Origin: Vibrio sp. AND4
Lineage (GTDB): Bacteria > Pseudomonadota > Gammaproteobacteria > Enterobacterales > Vibrionaceae
Assembly (NCBI RefSeq): GCF_000171815.1
Contig: NZ_ABGR01000003.1
Span: 310,001-374,000 of the forward strand
Length of the DNA: 64,000 nt
Reading direction: 5' to 3'
Positions 8,264-17,600 of the stretch are shown in pieces; positions within the stretch are counted from its first letter, which is position 1, and the number at the start of each line of letters is the position of its first letter. The notes under the pieces were generated by a model that made no database searches, was not told the DNA's origin, and saw only the letters and a list, made by a program, of their open reading frames with translations. The position numbers and the translations under genes are program-made.

Positions 8264-10177
8264 ATGACCCTATATAAAAAGCTTGTAGTGGGAATGGTTA
8301 CGGTCTTTTTACTTTTGATGACATCAGTATTCGTAATCCAGTTCAACACGACTCGAGACAGCTTGGAGCAGCAGCAACGTTCAGAGGTCAACAACACTAT
8401 TAACACCGTTGGTTTGGCGCTGGCTCCGTATCTAAAAGACAAAGATAAGGTCGCCGTTGAATCCGTCATAAATGCGTTGTTCGATGGCAGTACTTACTCT
8501 GTCGTTCGTCTTACCGCGTTAGATTCGGACTACCAAATCGTGCGCTCCTACCCAATAAAACCGAGCCATGTACCGCAGTGGTTTATCGATTTAAACCTTT
8601 TCAAAGCGATTCACGACAAACGCGTGTTAACCAGTGGTTGGATGCAGCTTGCAGAAGTCGAAATTATCAGCCATCCAGGGGCGGCATATGAACAGCTATG
8701 GCAGGGCTTTATTCGCCTGCTGATTGCGTTCAGCGCTATTTTCCTTATCGGTTTAATCGCAATTTCTTACATCCTACGCCGCTCGCTCAAGCCTTTGACT
8801 TCCATCGTGAGGAAAATGCACGAGATTGCGAATAACCAATTTGGCCATCCGCTGGCTCGTCCAAAAACACATGATCTGATCGCTGTTGTCGACGGCATTA
8901 ACTCAATGTCGGCACAAATTGAATTGTCGTTTAAAGAACAGGCAAAAGAGGCGCGGCGCTTGCGTGCTCAAGCTTACTTGGATCCTGTCTCCAAACTGGG
9001 TAACCGCTCGTTCTACATTAACCAAGTTGACCAGTGGCTCGCAGAGCAAACGCAAGGGGGGATTGCGCTGCTCCACGCTGAATACATAGGCGATATCTAC
9101 GAGACAAAAGATTACCAACGCGCAGATGCCCATGTGAAAGAGCTTTCTCAACGTTTAAAGAACATCATTGATGTACCAGGGGCGACCATTGCTCGTTTGT
9201 CCAGTGATGAATTCGGCCTACTATTCCCACACATGGACGAGAGCGAACTGCGCACTCTTGCGGATAGTATCGTCAATTGTGTGAACGGCCTTAACACTGA
9301 TCCAACTGGCATGGCCAAACCAAAAGCCTCACTGGGTGTGGCGCACAGTAAAGATCAGAAAACACGTACTGAAGTGCTATCCATGGTAGATAACGCCCTA
9401 TCAAAAGCGAAAGCACAACCAGATAAAGATTATGGCTTCGTTGGTGGTGAAAATACCTCAAACCTCATGGGTAAACAGCAATGGAAAGCACTCGTTGAAG
9501 AAGCGATTCACAGTGATTGGATCCACTTCCGCTTCCAGTCGGCTAAAAACACATGGGGTAAAGTGTTTCACAATGAGGTGTTCTCGAGCATCGAGAAAGA
9601 GGGTGAAACCTACCGCGCCAATCAATACCTGTTTGCTCTGGAGCAGTTGGATGCAACAAACATCTTCGATCAATACGTGATTGAATCGATGATCAAGAGG
9701 TTAAAAAGCGGAGAGATCAAAGAGCCAGTGGCAATCAACATTGCCCAAAGCAGTCTATCGCAACCCTCGTTCATTCGTTGGACCACAAACATGCTAGAGA
9801 AGCACCCAAAGGTTGCACCTCTGCTTCATTTTGAAATCCCAGAAGCATGTTTCATTAATCACCCACACCACACAGCATTGTTGTGTAATGCGATTCGACA
9901 AGCGGGGGCTGAGTTTGGTGTGGACAACTATGGCCGTAACTTCCAGTCACTTGAGTACATCCAAGAGTTCCGTCCGAATTACGTAAAACTGGATTACCTG
10001 TTCACCCACAACTTGCACGACGAAAAACAGAAGTTCACGCTGACGTCAATTTCTCGAACCGCGCACAACTTGGGCATTACCACCGTTGCCTCACGCGTTG
10101 AAACACAGGTTCAGTTGGATTTCCTAACCGAACATTTTGTTGAAGTCTTCCAAGGCTTTATCGTCGATAAGGAATAA
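8264..10177 (+). CDS. lapD: LapD-like c-di-GMP receptor with degenerate GGDEF and EAL domains
   Basis: LapD binds cyclic di-GMP in the cytoplasm and then holds LapG through its periplasmic domain, so that adhesins stay on the surface. The 637 residues show a first membrane helix at about 6-26, a LapD/MoxY-type periplasmic domain, a second helix at about 148-170 and a HAMP segment. A GGDEF domain follows in which the signature reads SSDEF (about 313-317), then an EAL domain in which the EAL triplet is replaced. Both catalytic signatures are degraded, which fits a receptor and not an enzyme. Its stop precedes the exporter start by 16 bases. Confidence 0.9.
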   Translation: MTLYKKLVVGMVTVFLLLMTSVFVIQFNTTRDSLEQQQRSEVNNTINTVGLALAPYLKDKDKVAVESVINALFDGSTYSVVRLTALDSDYQIVRSYPIKPSHVPQWFIDLNLFKAIHDKRVLTSGWMQLAEVEIISHPGAAYEQLWQGFIRLLIAFSAIFLIGLIAISYILRRSLKPLTSIVRKMHEIANNQFGHPLARPKTHDLIAVVDGINSMSAQIELSFKEQAKEARRLRAQAYLDPVSKLGNRSFYINQVDQWLAEQTQGGIALLHAEYIGDIYETKDYQRADAHVKELSQRLKNIIDVPGATIARLSSDEFGLLFPHMDESELRTLADSIVNCVNGLNTDPTGMAKPKASLGVAHSKDQKTRTEVLSMVDNALSKAKAQPDKDYGFVGGENTSNLMGKQQWKALVEEAIHSDWIHFRFQSAKNTWGKVFHNEVFSSIEKEGETYRANQYLFALEQLDATNIFDQYVIESMIKRLKSGEIKEPVAINIAQSSLSQPSFIRWTTNMLEKHPKVAPLLHFEIPEACFINHPHHTALLCNAIRQAGAEFGVDNYGRNFQSLEYIQEFRPNYVKLDYLFTHNLHDEKQKFTLTSISRTAHNLGITTVASRVETQVQLDFLTEHFVEVFQGFIVDKE

Positions 10178-10193
10178 CAAAGGTACATCAAGG

Positions 10194-12308
10194 ATGAAAG
10201 ACCCTTTACTCAACTCGCTCATTTACGTTAGCCGATATTTTGGGCTAGCCAACTCGCCGGAGGCGCTGGTTAACGGCCTTCCGCTCTCTGATGGCAAGCT
10301 CACTCCGTTTCTGCTACCACGAGCGGCGGAAAGAGCTGGGTTAGTAGCCAAGGAAAACCACGCAGAGTTAGATCAAATCTCGAGCCTAATTCTGCCGGCT
10401 ATCTTACTTCTTAAAGAGGGTGACTCTTGCGTTCTCAATAGCATAGACATTGAAAAAAAAGAGGCAGAAGTCATCACTCTAGAAAGCGGAATGGTACCAA
10501 TCTCTATCCCGCTAGAAGACCTGCTTAATCAGTATACAGGTCGCTATTTTTTAGTTAAAAAGCAATTCCGTTATGACGAACGCTCACCGGAAGTCCTTAA
10601 GACCCAGCAAGGTCACTGGTTCTGGTCAACCTTGTGGCAGTCTAAACACATCTACCGTGATGTACTTATCGCCTCCCTTCTTATCAACATCTTTGCTATC
10701 GCAGCACCAATGTTTACTCGTTTGGTATACGACAAGGTCGTACCGAACCACGCGTTCGAGACTCTATGGGTGTTAGCAAGCGGTATCTTCGTGGTATTCC
10801 TGTTCGACTTCTTGCTGAAATCGCTGCGTAATTACTTCATCGATATTGCGGGCAAGAAATCCGACATCCTGATTTCCTCTAAACTGTTTAGCAAAGTAAT
10901 GGGCATCAGAATGGAGTCTAAACCCCCCTCTGTCGGCGCCTTTGCTCGCCACTTGCAAGAGTTTGAATCGATTCGGGAGTTCTTCACCTCTGCGACGGTA
11001 AGCGCGCTTATCGACTTACCATTCGCGATCCTCTTCCTTGTGATCATCTGGCTGATGGCGGGGGATCTGGTTTATGTGCCTATGATTGGTGTCGTGCTCC
11101 TTGTCATTCACTCATTGCTGATCCAAGCTCCACTGCGTCGCTCAATAGAAGAAGGTTCTCGCCTTGCCTCACAAAAGTACGCCAACTTGATCGAAAGTCT
11201 AGCAGGCCTAGAGACCGTAAAGATGCTTAGTGCGCAAAGCCAATTTCAATACCGTTGGGAAGAAGCCGTTGCTCATATGGCAAATTGGAACATCAAAAGC
11301 CGCCGTATCACCGACAGCGTTCAAAACGCGGCTGGCTTTGTTCAGCAAAGTAGTAACGTCGGTATGATCATCCTTGGTGTGTACTTGATTGCTAACGGTG
11401 ACCTAACCATGGGGGGATTAATTGCTGCAACCATGTTAAGTGGTCGCGCGATTGGTCCTATGGTTCAGATCTCTTTGCTCTCAGCCCGATACAACCAAGC
11501 GAAGTCTTCGATGACCATCATTAATCAAGTGATGGAAATGCCAGACGAGCAAGAAGAAGGGAAACGCTACATTCACCGCCCTATCGTGCAAGGTAAAATT
11601 GAAATAGATCGTGTAACCTTCCACTATCCAGATGCACCGGTGGCATCGATTCGAAATATGAGCCTGACGATTAATCCCGGTGAGAAAGTCGCCATCATCG
11701 GCAGAATAGGCTCGGGGAAAACCACACTAGAACGCTTGATAATGGGGCTGTACAAGCCGACAGAGGGTCACGTACGTATTGATGACACCGACATCGAACA
11801 ACTTCACCACGTGGACGTCAGGCGCAATATCGGCTGTGTGCCACAAGATTCAAATCTATTTTTCGGCTCGATTCGCGACAACATCACTCTTGGCCGCCCG
11901 TTAACCGATGATCGCGATGTGTTAGACGCCGCGAACCGCGCGGGCGTCACAGCATTTACTCAGTCAGACCCAGCAGGTCTTGAACGTCAAGTGGGTGAAG
12001 GCGGAGCCATGCTCTCAGGCGGGCAGCGTCAAGCCGTAACTATTGCGCGGGCACTCTTAGGTCGCCCACCAGTGTTGTTGATGGATGAACCAACCAGTGC
12101 GATGGACAACCGTTCAGAAATGCACATTAAACATCAACTAGCGCAGTTAAAACCAAATGAAACGCTGATTCTGATTACGCATAAAACCTCAATGCTCGAC
12201 ATCGTTGATCGTGTGATTGTAATGGAAAAAGGCAGCGTGATTGCCGATGGTCCGAAGGCACAAGTGCTTAATGACTTAAAGCAAGGTAAGGTTCGCGCCG
12301 TAAGCTAA
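10194..12308 (+). CDS. lapB: LapB-type type I secretion ABC transporter (permease-ATPase fusion)
   Basis: This inner-membrane exporter should power secretion of a large RTX-type adhesin. The chosen start at 10194 (MKDPLLNSLIYVSRYFG) gives 704 residues and follows an AAGG site; a longer frame from 10137 would overlap lapD. An N-terminal C39-like domain (about 1-130) lacks the catalytic Cys, as is usual for exporters of unprocessed substrates. The membrane domain spans about 155-430. The ATPase has Walker A GRIGSGKTT near 503, signature LSGGQRQ near 608, Walker B VLLMDEP near 627 and the H-loop ITHK. A strong terminator follows, so it closes the operon. Confidence 0.93.
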   Translation: MKDPLLNSLIYVSRYFGLANSPEALVNGLPLSDGKLTPFLLPRAAERAGLVAKENHAELDQISSLILPAILLLKEGDSCVLNSIDIEKKEAEVITLESGMVPISIPLEDLLNQYTGRYFLVKKQFRYDERSPEVLKTQQGHWFWSTLWQSKHIYRDVLIASLLINIFAIAAPMFTRLVYDKVVPNHAFETLWVLASGIFVVFLFDFLLKSLRNYFIDIAGKKSDILISSKLFSKVMGIRMESKPPSVGAFARHLQEFESIREFFTSATVSALIDLPFAILFLVIIWLMAGDLVYVPMIGVVLLVIHSLLIQAPLRRSIEEGSRLASQKYANLIESLAGLETVKMLSAQSQFQYRWEEAVAHMANWNIKSRRITDSVQNAAGFVQQSSNVGMIILGVYLIANGDLTMGGLIAATMLSGRAIGPMVQISLLSARYNQAKSSMTIINQVMEMPDEQEEGKRYIHRPIVQGKIEIDRVTFHYPDAPVASIRNMSLTINPGEKVAIIGRIGSGKTTLERLIMGLYKPTEGHVRIDDTDIEQLHHVDVRRNIGCVPQDSNLFFGSIRDNITLGRPLTDDRDVLDAANRAGVTAFTQSDPAGLERQVGEGGAMLSGGQRQAVTIARALLGRPPVLLMDEPTSAMDNRSEMHIKHQLAQLKPNETLILITHKTSMLDIVDRVIVMEKGSVIADGPKAQVLNDLKQGKVRAVS

Positions 12309-12327
12309 AACCGCACACAAAAAATCA

Positions 12328-12366
12328 AAGCCCCGTTGAACTCAGTATTTCACGGGGCTTATTTAT
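12328..12366 (+). terminator. Terminator of the lap-type operon
   Basis: The stem AAGCCCCGT / ACGGGGCTT encloses a 15-base loop and is followed by a short T-rich tract. It starts 20 bases after the exporter stop codon. Confidence 0.75.
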
Positions 12367-12698
12367 TGAGGGTCAGTAATCCAAAGTATCCAAACTCTTC
12401 GAGAAATATCCAAAGCAACACAAAGCCGACAATAACCACTAATCCCATGATGGCCCTTTCATCTTCTTCCACTGCATCCCCTCTATTCACGTAACATCAA
12501 CAAGCTACTCATCTAGATTAGCAGCTGCCGACATTACCGATATCAGAGTTGGTAGGCTTTGTGCCTTCTCAATTCAGAACTGAGATGTCGATCAAAATTT
12601 GTTCAACACGAATATTCCTCTGCACCTAAAATAGTTAATTACTTGCGAGCAAAAATCGGCTATAACACGCGCCTTCTTAATATTCTCGAGTTGAAGAA
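12361..12698. other. Intergenic region before the MscS-type pseudogene
   Basis: No convincing gene is visible. A 33-codon minus-strand frame at 12373-12474 with a GTG start after AGAGGGG encodes a short hydrophobic peptide; it is too short to call from sequence alone. Confidence 0.4.
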
Positions 12699-13297
12699 AT
12701 GAATCATTGGATGCATTTAGAGCAAATCAGTCAGTATTTCACGGCTGGCTCTATCGGTTATAAAGTGTTGATGGGCGTCATCATTCTGATCGCTTATCGC
12801 TTGCTCAAGAAAATCGCAACCGTGCGATCCTGAATTTGGCAGAAACTAAAGGCGTAAACAAAGCACGCTTGAGCTTTATTCAGCGCTGCTTCAACGTCGC
12901 GTTCTTGTTTTTGTTTGCTTCGCTTTTCGCCATCGTAACCGGCATTGGTTATGGCGATGTGTCACTCTTCCTATCGTCTATCTTTGCGGTATTAGGTGTG
13001 GCTTTCATCGCACAATGGTCGATTCTAAGTAACATCACGGCAAGCTTTCTGATCTTTTTTGTCTTCCCGTACCGCATCAGTGATCGAATTGAAGTCGTGG
13101 ACAAAGACGAAGACATCAGTGGTGAGATTCAGGAAGTCCGCATGTTCCATGTGCTGATCAAGCACGACAACGGCAACCTAATCACTTACCCGAACAACTT
13201 GATGCTACAAAAAGCGGTCTTAAAGCTGGCAAAAGAAAAATCCAAGCCTGAGGAACCAAAAACCACCTCACGCATTTATACCCGCAGAAAGAAATAA
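12699..13297 (+). pseudogene. MscS-type mechanosensitive channel, frameshifted
   Basis: The N-terminal frame starts at the ATG at 12699 and encodes a membrane segment (MNHWMHLEQISQYFTAGSIG onward) but stops at 12831 after 44 codons. The second frame continues the same protein with NRAILNLAETKGVNKARLSF, the pore-lining helix region (AVLGVAFIAQWSILSNI) and the beta domain (FPYRISDRIEVVD...GEIQEVRMFHV). The frames would join with one extra base near 12816-12818, so a single-base deletion is the simplest cause. The 3' part could still be translated from TTG at 12836 as 153 residues but would lack the first helix. A sequencing error remains possible. Confidence 0.75.
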
Positions 13298-13360
13298 CCC
13301 ACTAAAAAGCCGATGCATGAGTCCCCCTCATAGTTTCCACCAATTACTGAGGGTCTCTTT

Positions 13361-14285
13361 ATGACCAAATATAGCCGTGAGCTAAAATGTCTCATTGCTA
13401 AACAATATTCAATATCTTCGAGGCAGATACGCTATCAGACTCAAGTATTTGCCATCCATGGTACGGGAATTTTCTACCAACTAAACAAAGCGAATAGCAT
13501 TAAATTGAATGCAGACGAATAATGGGTCTCTCAAGAACACTAATGCAATATTAAACCTCTCATCTCTTGGATACTCTCTGTCTGACTCGAATAGCAAATG
13601 CCCTAAAAATTATGAAAACGAATTGCGATTGATGAAGTCAATTGATCATGAACAGAAGGGCCGATAAGGTTGTCGCCGCATTGACTTGGAACCCGAGAAG
13701 CGGGGCTTCACGCTTAACCTAAAAACGGTTCAGAAGCTGATGATTCAGCTAAGTCTGAAATTAAAAACTACGTACTGAGGTAAGTCAGGAAAAACTGCTC
13801 CTAACAAGCTTGAAAGACATTTTAGAGCGCCCCACCTCGATGAAAAGTAGGTAACTGATGTCGCAGAGTTCAAAGTCAAAGAGCAGAAAGTTTACTTGCC
13901 TCCTTTTGTCGACTTGTTTACTCAAGAAGTGGGAGTTTAATGGGTTGTCAAAAATACCAACTTGCCACTCATCACTGATATATTGATCCAATCATAGATA
14001 GCGATCAAGGTTTGCAGTATAGGCTTTAACGGTATCATAAAGAGGTAGCGGAGAGTGGGTTACCGTAAAGCATGTCGAGAAAAAGTAACTACGTGGATAA
14101 TAGTGTTACTAAAAAATTTTTGGCTTTACTCACAACAGAGATGTACCACAATCAGCACTTTGAAGATGCAGATGCTCTGAACGAGTAAATAAAAAATACG
14201 TCAATTACTAATACCGAACGTGTAAAAGCGAAGCCAAAAAGCCTGATTCCGATAGAATATCGAACTCAGGCCTTGAAAGTCACCT
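13361..14285 (+). pseudogene. Eroded IS3-family (IS150-like) insertion element
   Basis: Degenerate transposase pieces can be read in order on the plus strand. An OrfA start MTKYSRELKCLIAKQYS at 13361 is followed by OrfB remnants resembling NLKTVQKLMIQLSLKLK, GKTAPNKLERHFRAP, VTDVAEFKVKEQKVYLPPF, DLFTQEVGV, a SDQG-like piece near 14000 and MSRKSNYVDNSVTKKF near 14071. The end reads SLIPIEYRTQA near 14238. Stops and frame changes interrupt it throughout. No clean inverted repeats or target duplication could be found, so the ends are approximate. It lies directly beside the toxin and immunity genes. Confidence 0.75.
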
Positions 14286-14361
14286 CACAGAAATGTCCAG
14301 CTTTGCAGGGTCACTGCAATTTAAGTTAGGACTTTTAATAAGGTTTCAACCCAACCACTGG

Positions 14362-14619
14362 TTAATGAGAAAAACTAACTACCAACCGATACAAAAGAAG
14401 CCCTAAAGCCCCAATGATCATGCAAGCAATAAATACAGGCACCGCCCAAGAAAAAAATACCGCTGCAATGTAAGCGAAATCAATTTGACCAGACTCAATA
14501 CTATAAAACTCTTCTTGGGCATTTTGCTTTAATCCGATATAAAGAAGCACACTTCCAGATAACAAAGCTAAAACTGAAGATATATACAGATTTATTCGAA
14601 AATATTTTTTCATAATCAA
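14362..14619 (-). CDS. Small two-helix membrane protein, candidate immunity protein
   Basis: The 85-residue product has two hydrophobic segments, at about 9-29 and 50-77, separated by a short acidic loop that would face the periplasm or cytoplasm. It begins eight bases after the stop codon of the giant SpvB/Rhs protein and is on the same strand. Its AT-rich composition matches the 3' end of that gene. No family was recognised. Small membrane proteins placed directly after polymorphic toxin genes are often immunity proteins, and a periplasm-acting toxin domain would call for one in the inner membrane. That role is inference. Confidence 0.65.
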   Translation of the reverse strand: MIMKKYFRINLYISSVLALLSGSVLLYIGLKQNAQEEFYSIESGQIDFAYIAAVFFSWAVPVFIACMIIGALGLLLYRLVVSFSH

Positions 14620-14627
14620 CTATCCAC

Positions 14628-17600
14628 TCAATTTCCAGAATATATTGCTGAAACTCTAGCTCCGTAATCACTAACTCTAGTTGCGTTTACATTGTTGTAA
14701 ACCGTAGCGATCTGAGCAGTCGAGGCATTTGGCATGTTTGACTGTATAGACGAAAGCATTTTAGCTCCGGCCCAAATATTATGATGAGTATTACTTAAAA
14801 ACTCTCTAGAACCAAATGCGTCCCCCCAATAGTCAACATTAATATTCATCGGCAAAATAGATTTATTCATACCAAACGGTGACAACAAGACATCGTAATA
14901 TCCATGCGTTGTTTCCATAAACATGATTGAACTAATTAATTTAGGGTCAACACCAAAAGCATCAGCCGACATTTCAATCGTTAGCGCGTAGTCACTAACG
15001 GGAGACATGGCTCCAATTTCATACCATGGTGCACTGCCGTCTGCATTGGGGTTCTCCGCAACGCTAAAATTACAACCGCCTCCATTCAAAACACATTGCT
15101 TTCTGGACATATCCTTTTGTTCACCATGAAACTCATCATTAAACATCCTCCCTAAAGCTCCAATCGCAGCACCATTTGCGAACTTACCGCCAGTAAGTTC
15201 TGATGTAGCACCGCCAAGAATAGCGGCTGCTGCAATTCTCTGGCCGCTAAATGCAGTCTTTTTATCAATGCCATCTATGTATGGGGAAAATGCTTGGGCG
15301 ACTGCCGCAGAAGCAAAACCATCGCCAAACTTGCCTCCCTGCATAACAGATGAAGCTCCCCCAACTACACCGTGAGCAATCGTTTTTATAGCCCATGCAG
15401 TGCTACCAAAGCCCCCACCAGGAAACACACCGCCAACAACATTATAAAGAGCTGCCGTCGCTAAAGTCGAAAGTACGCCTCTTATCCCACCAGTCATCGC
15501 GACGTATGCTGTCCTAACAGCGAAAGCTATCCATGGCGACGCGACAGTAAGCACCATCATTCCGATTTCCATAGCGTTTTCCTTCAAAAAACTGCCTATT
15601 TTCTTAAACGCGCGTTTAATTGCCCTTCCTACTTTCTTTATAGCTTTTACAATCTTCTTAAAGAAATGACCAGAGGGATCCGTATACTTCATCGGATTAT
15701 TCTGAACGTAACTATAACGGTTGAACGACTGGCTATTACTAGGGGCTTGAATAAAGCTATCGGCACTGATAAAACGCCCCAACGTCGCGTCATACATGCG
15801 AGCATTCATATGAATAAGGCCGATTTCATCGACTTGCTCATGCCCGGTATAACCACGATTCACCATTGGATCTTGTTCTAGGTAGTTCGCTTGTTTTTCC
15901 CACTCAAAATAACGCTCTTTACCCCAAGCATCGTAATTCTTGCGATCAACGACATAGCCCCATAGATCGGTGATCAGATCGTTTGAACCTAAAGCGTCAC
16001 TGTGTAGGTAGCGAACTTGGCGATCAAATGAAGCCGTTTGTCCCGAGGCATTAGTTTTCTTACGATCAATATTGACGGCAACCAGTTTGCCACCACCACT
16101 AATGAACTGTTTATGTTCAACTTCACCATTCGCTTTTTCGATACGCTCATAAGCTTTACCGAGATACCACGTTTTATCGCCATCTTGATTCTGCTTGAAA
16201 TATCGCTGACGATTATTGTCGTAGCTAAAGCTTACCCATTGGCTGCCTCTTGTTATCTTGCTTGGCTTATTGAAACCAGTCCAAGTAAAGGATCGCTTGT
16301 CTCCCGAGAGCATATTACCGTTGGCATCATAGGTATATTGCTTGTTTCCTGCTTTAGTGACAGCGTGAACATGGTCGAGATCATCATATTTGTAATGTCC
16401 GACATCTGATTTGAAATCAATGTTACCTGCGCGGTTATAGCCAACAGAATAAGTCTTGTAGAACTGAGCATTTTGACGATGCTTTCCACTTAAACCATTC
16501 AAGGTATTCGATGTTAAACGATCGAGCTTATCGTAATCGTAGTATTCATCGATATTGTTGATTAAATCTGTACGACGTTTGACGTTATCCATTCGGTCGT
16601 ACACATAATGCAGAGCGCGTATAGATTTCGTGCCATCTTGGGTGGTTATATTGAGAAGTTGTCCCGTACCTTCATGGTAGTCATAAAGGTTAGCCAACCC
16701 ATTCCCGTACAATTCCGCTCGTACTCGACCTTCAGCATCTAGGCCGTTGAGGGTCCAGTAGTAAACACGACCTTTGTTCAGGTGCTCGCTCTTTAGTCCC
16801 TCGAGAGCCTCAGACTCTAGCTTGCTATCCGCAGACATGGTTTGATAACGAGTCGCTATCAATTCTGTCTGCTTGGCCAGAGAAACAAGTTGCTGCGCGG
16901 CAGAAACATAATTGGTCGCTTTTTGGTGCAAGTCATTGCGCACATATTCAAGACGTTGAATTTCTGCAGCTAAATTGTGTAGGCGATCAAATTGCTGCCT
17001 AATCTCGCTGTCATACAGTGGATGATCTCGCCCAACAGGAACCTCAGTAATACCCGCTTGACCAGAGCCATCAAAATCACCATAGAAAACCGTCGTGTTA
17101 CTTGGCGTCAACGACGATTCAATCGCTCGCCATTCATCAAGGCTTACTTTCGAAATTGAGTTACCTTCCAGTTTTAGATGGAAAGCAGGCGGCGCGTAAA
17201 GCGGGATCGCGATATCCTGTGCAATAAGGACAAAGTTGTCAGGAACTTGCAGGTATTGCGCCCCATTGGCAGCAACAAATACATCAAGCGCCTTACCATA
17301 AACATGGTCGTAGATCTCGCTGGTACCGCCAGCAACGTGCTGAATTTTTTCACGTAAGAGCTCATACTCAGCAACCCTAGCGTCATAGACATTGACTTGT
17401 TTAACCAACTCGCTCGCTTTCGACAGGTACGAACGTGATTTCGACATCGATTCATTGATTAAAGGTTGAATCACTTGTCGGTATTCAGTGTCACTAAATG
17501 TCAACTTAACTTGAGACTTGTCTCCCCAAACTCCAGTATTTATCCCGGTCTTAGAATCGTAATCGTAATGTAAACTAAATTGGTTAGGGCGTATTTCCTT

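Noticed and set aside
12373..12474. 33-codon minus-strand frame with GTG start after AGAGGGG
   Set aside because: A hydrophobic peptide of this length cannot be told from chance without conservation data.
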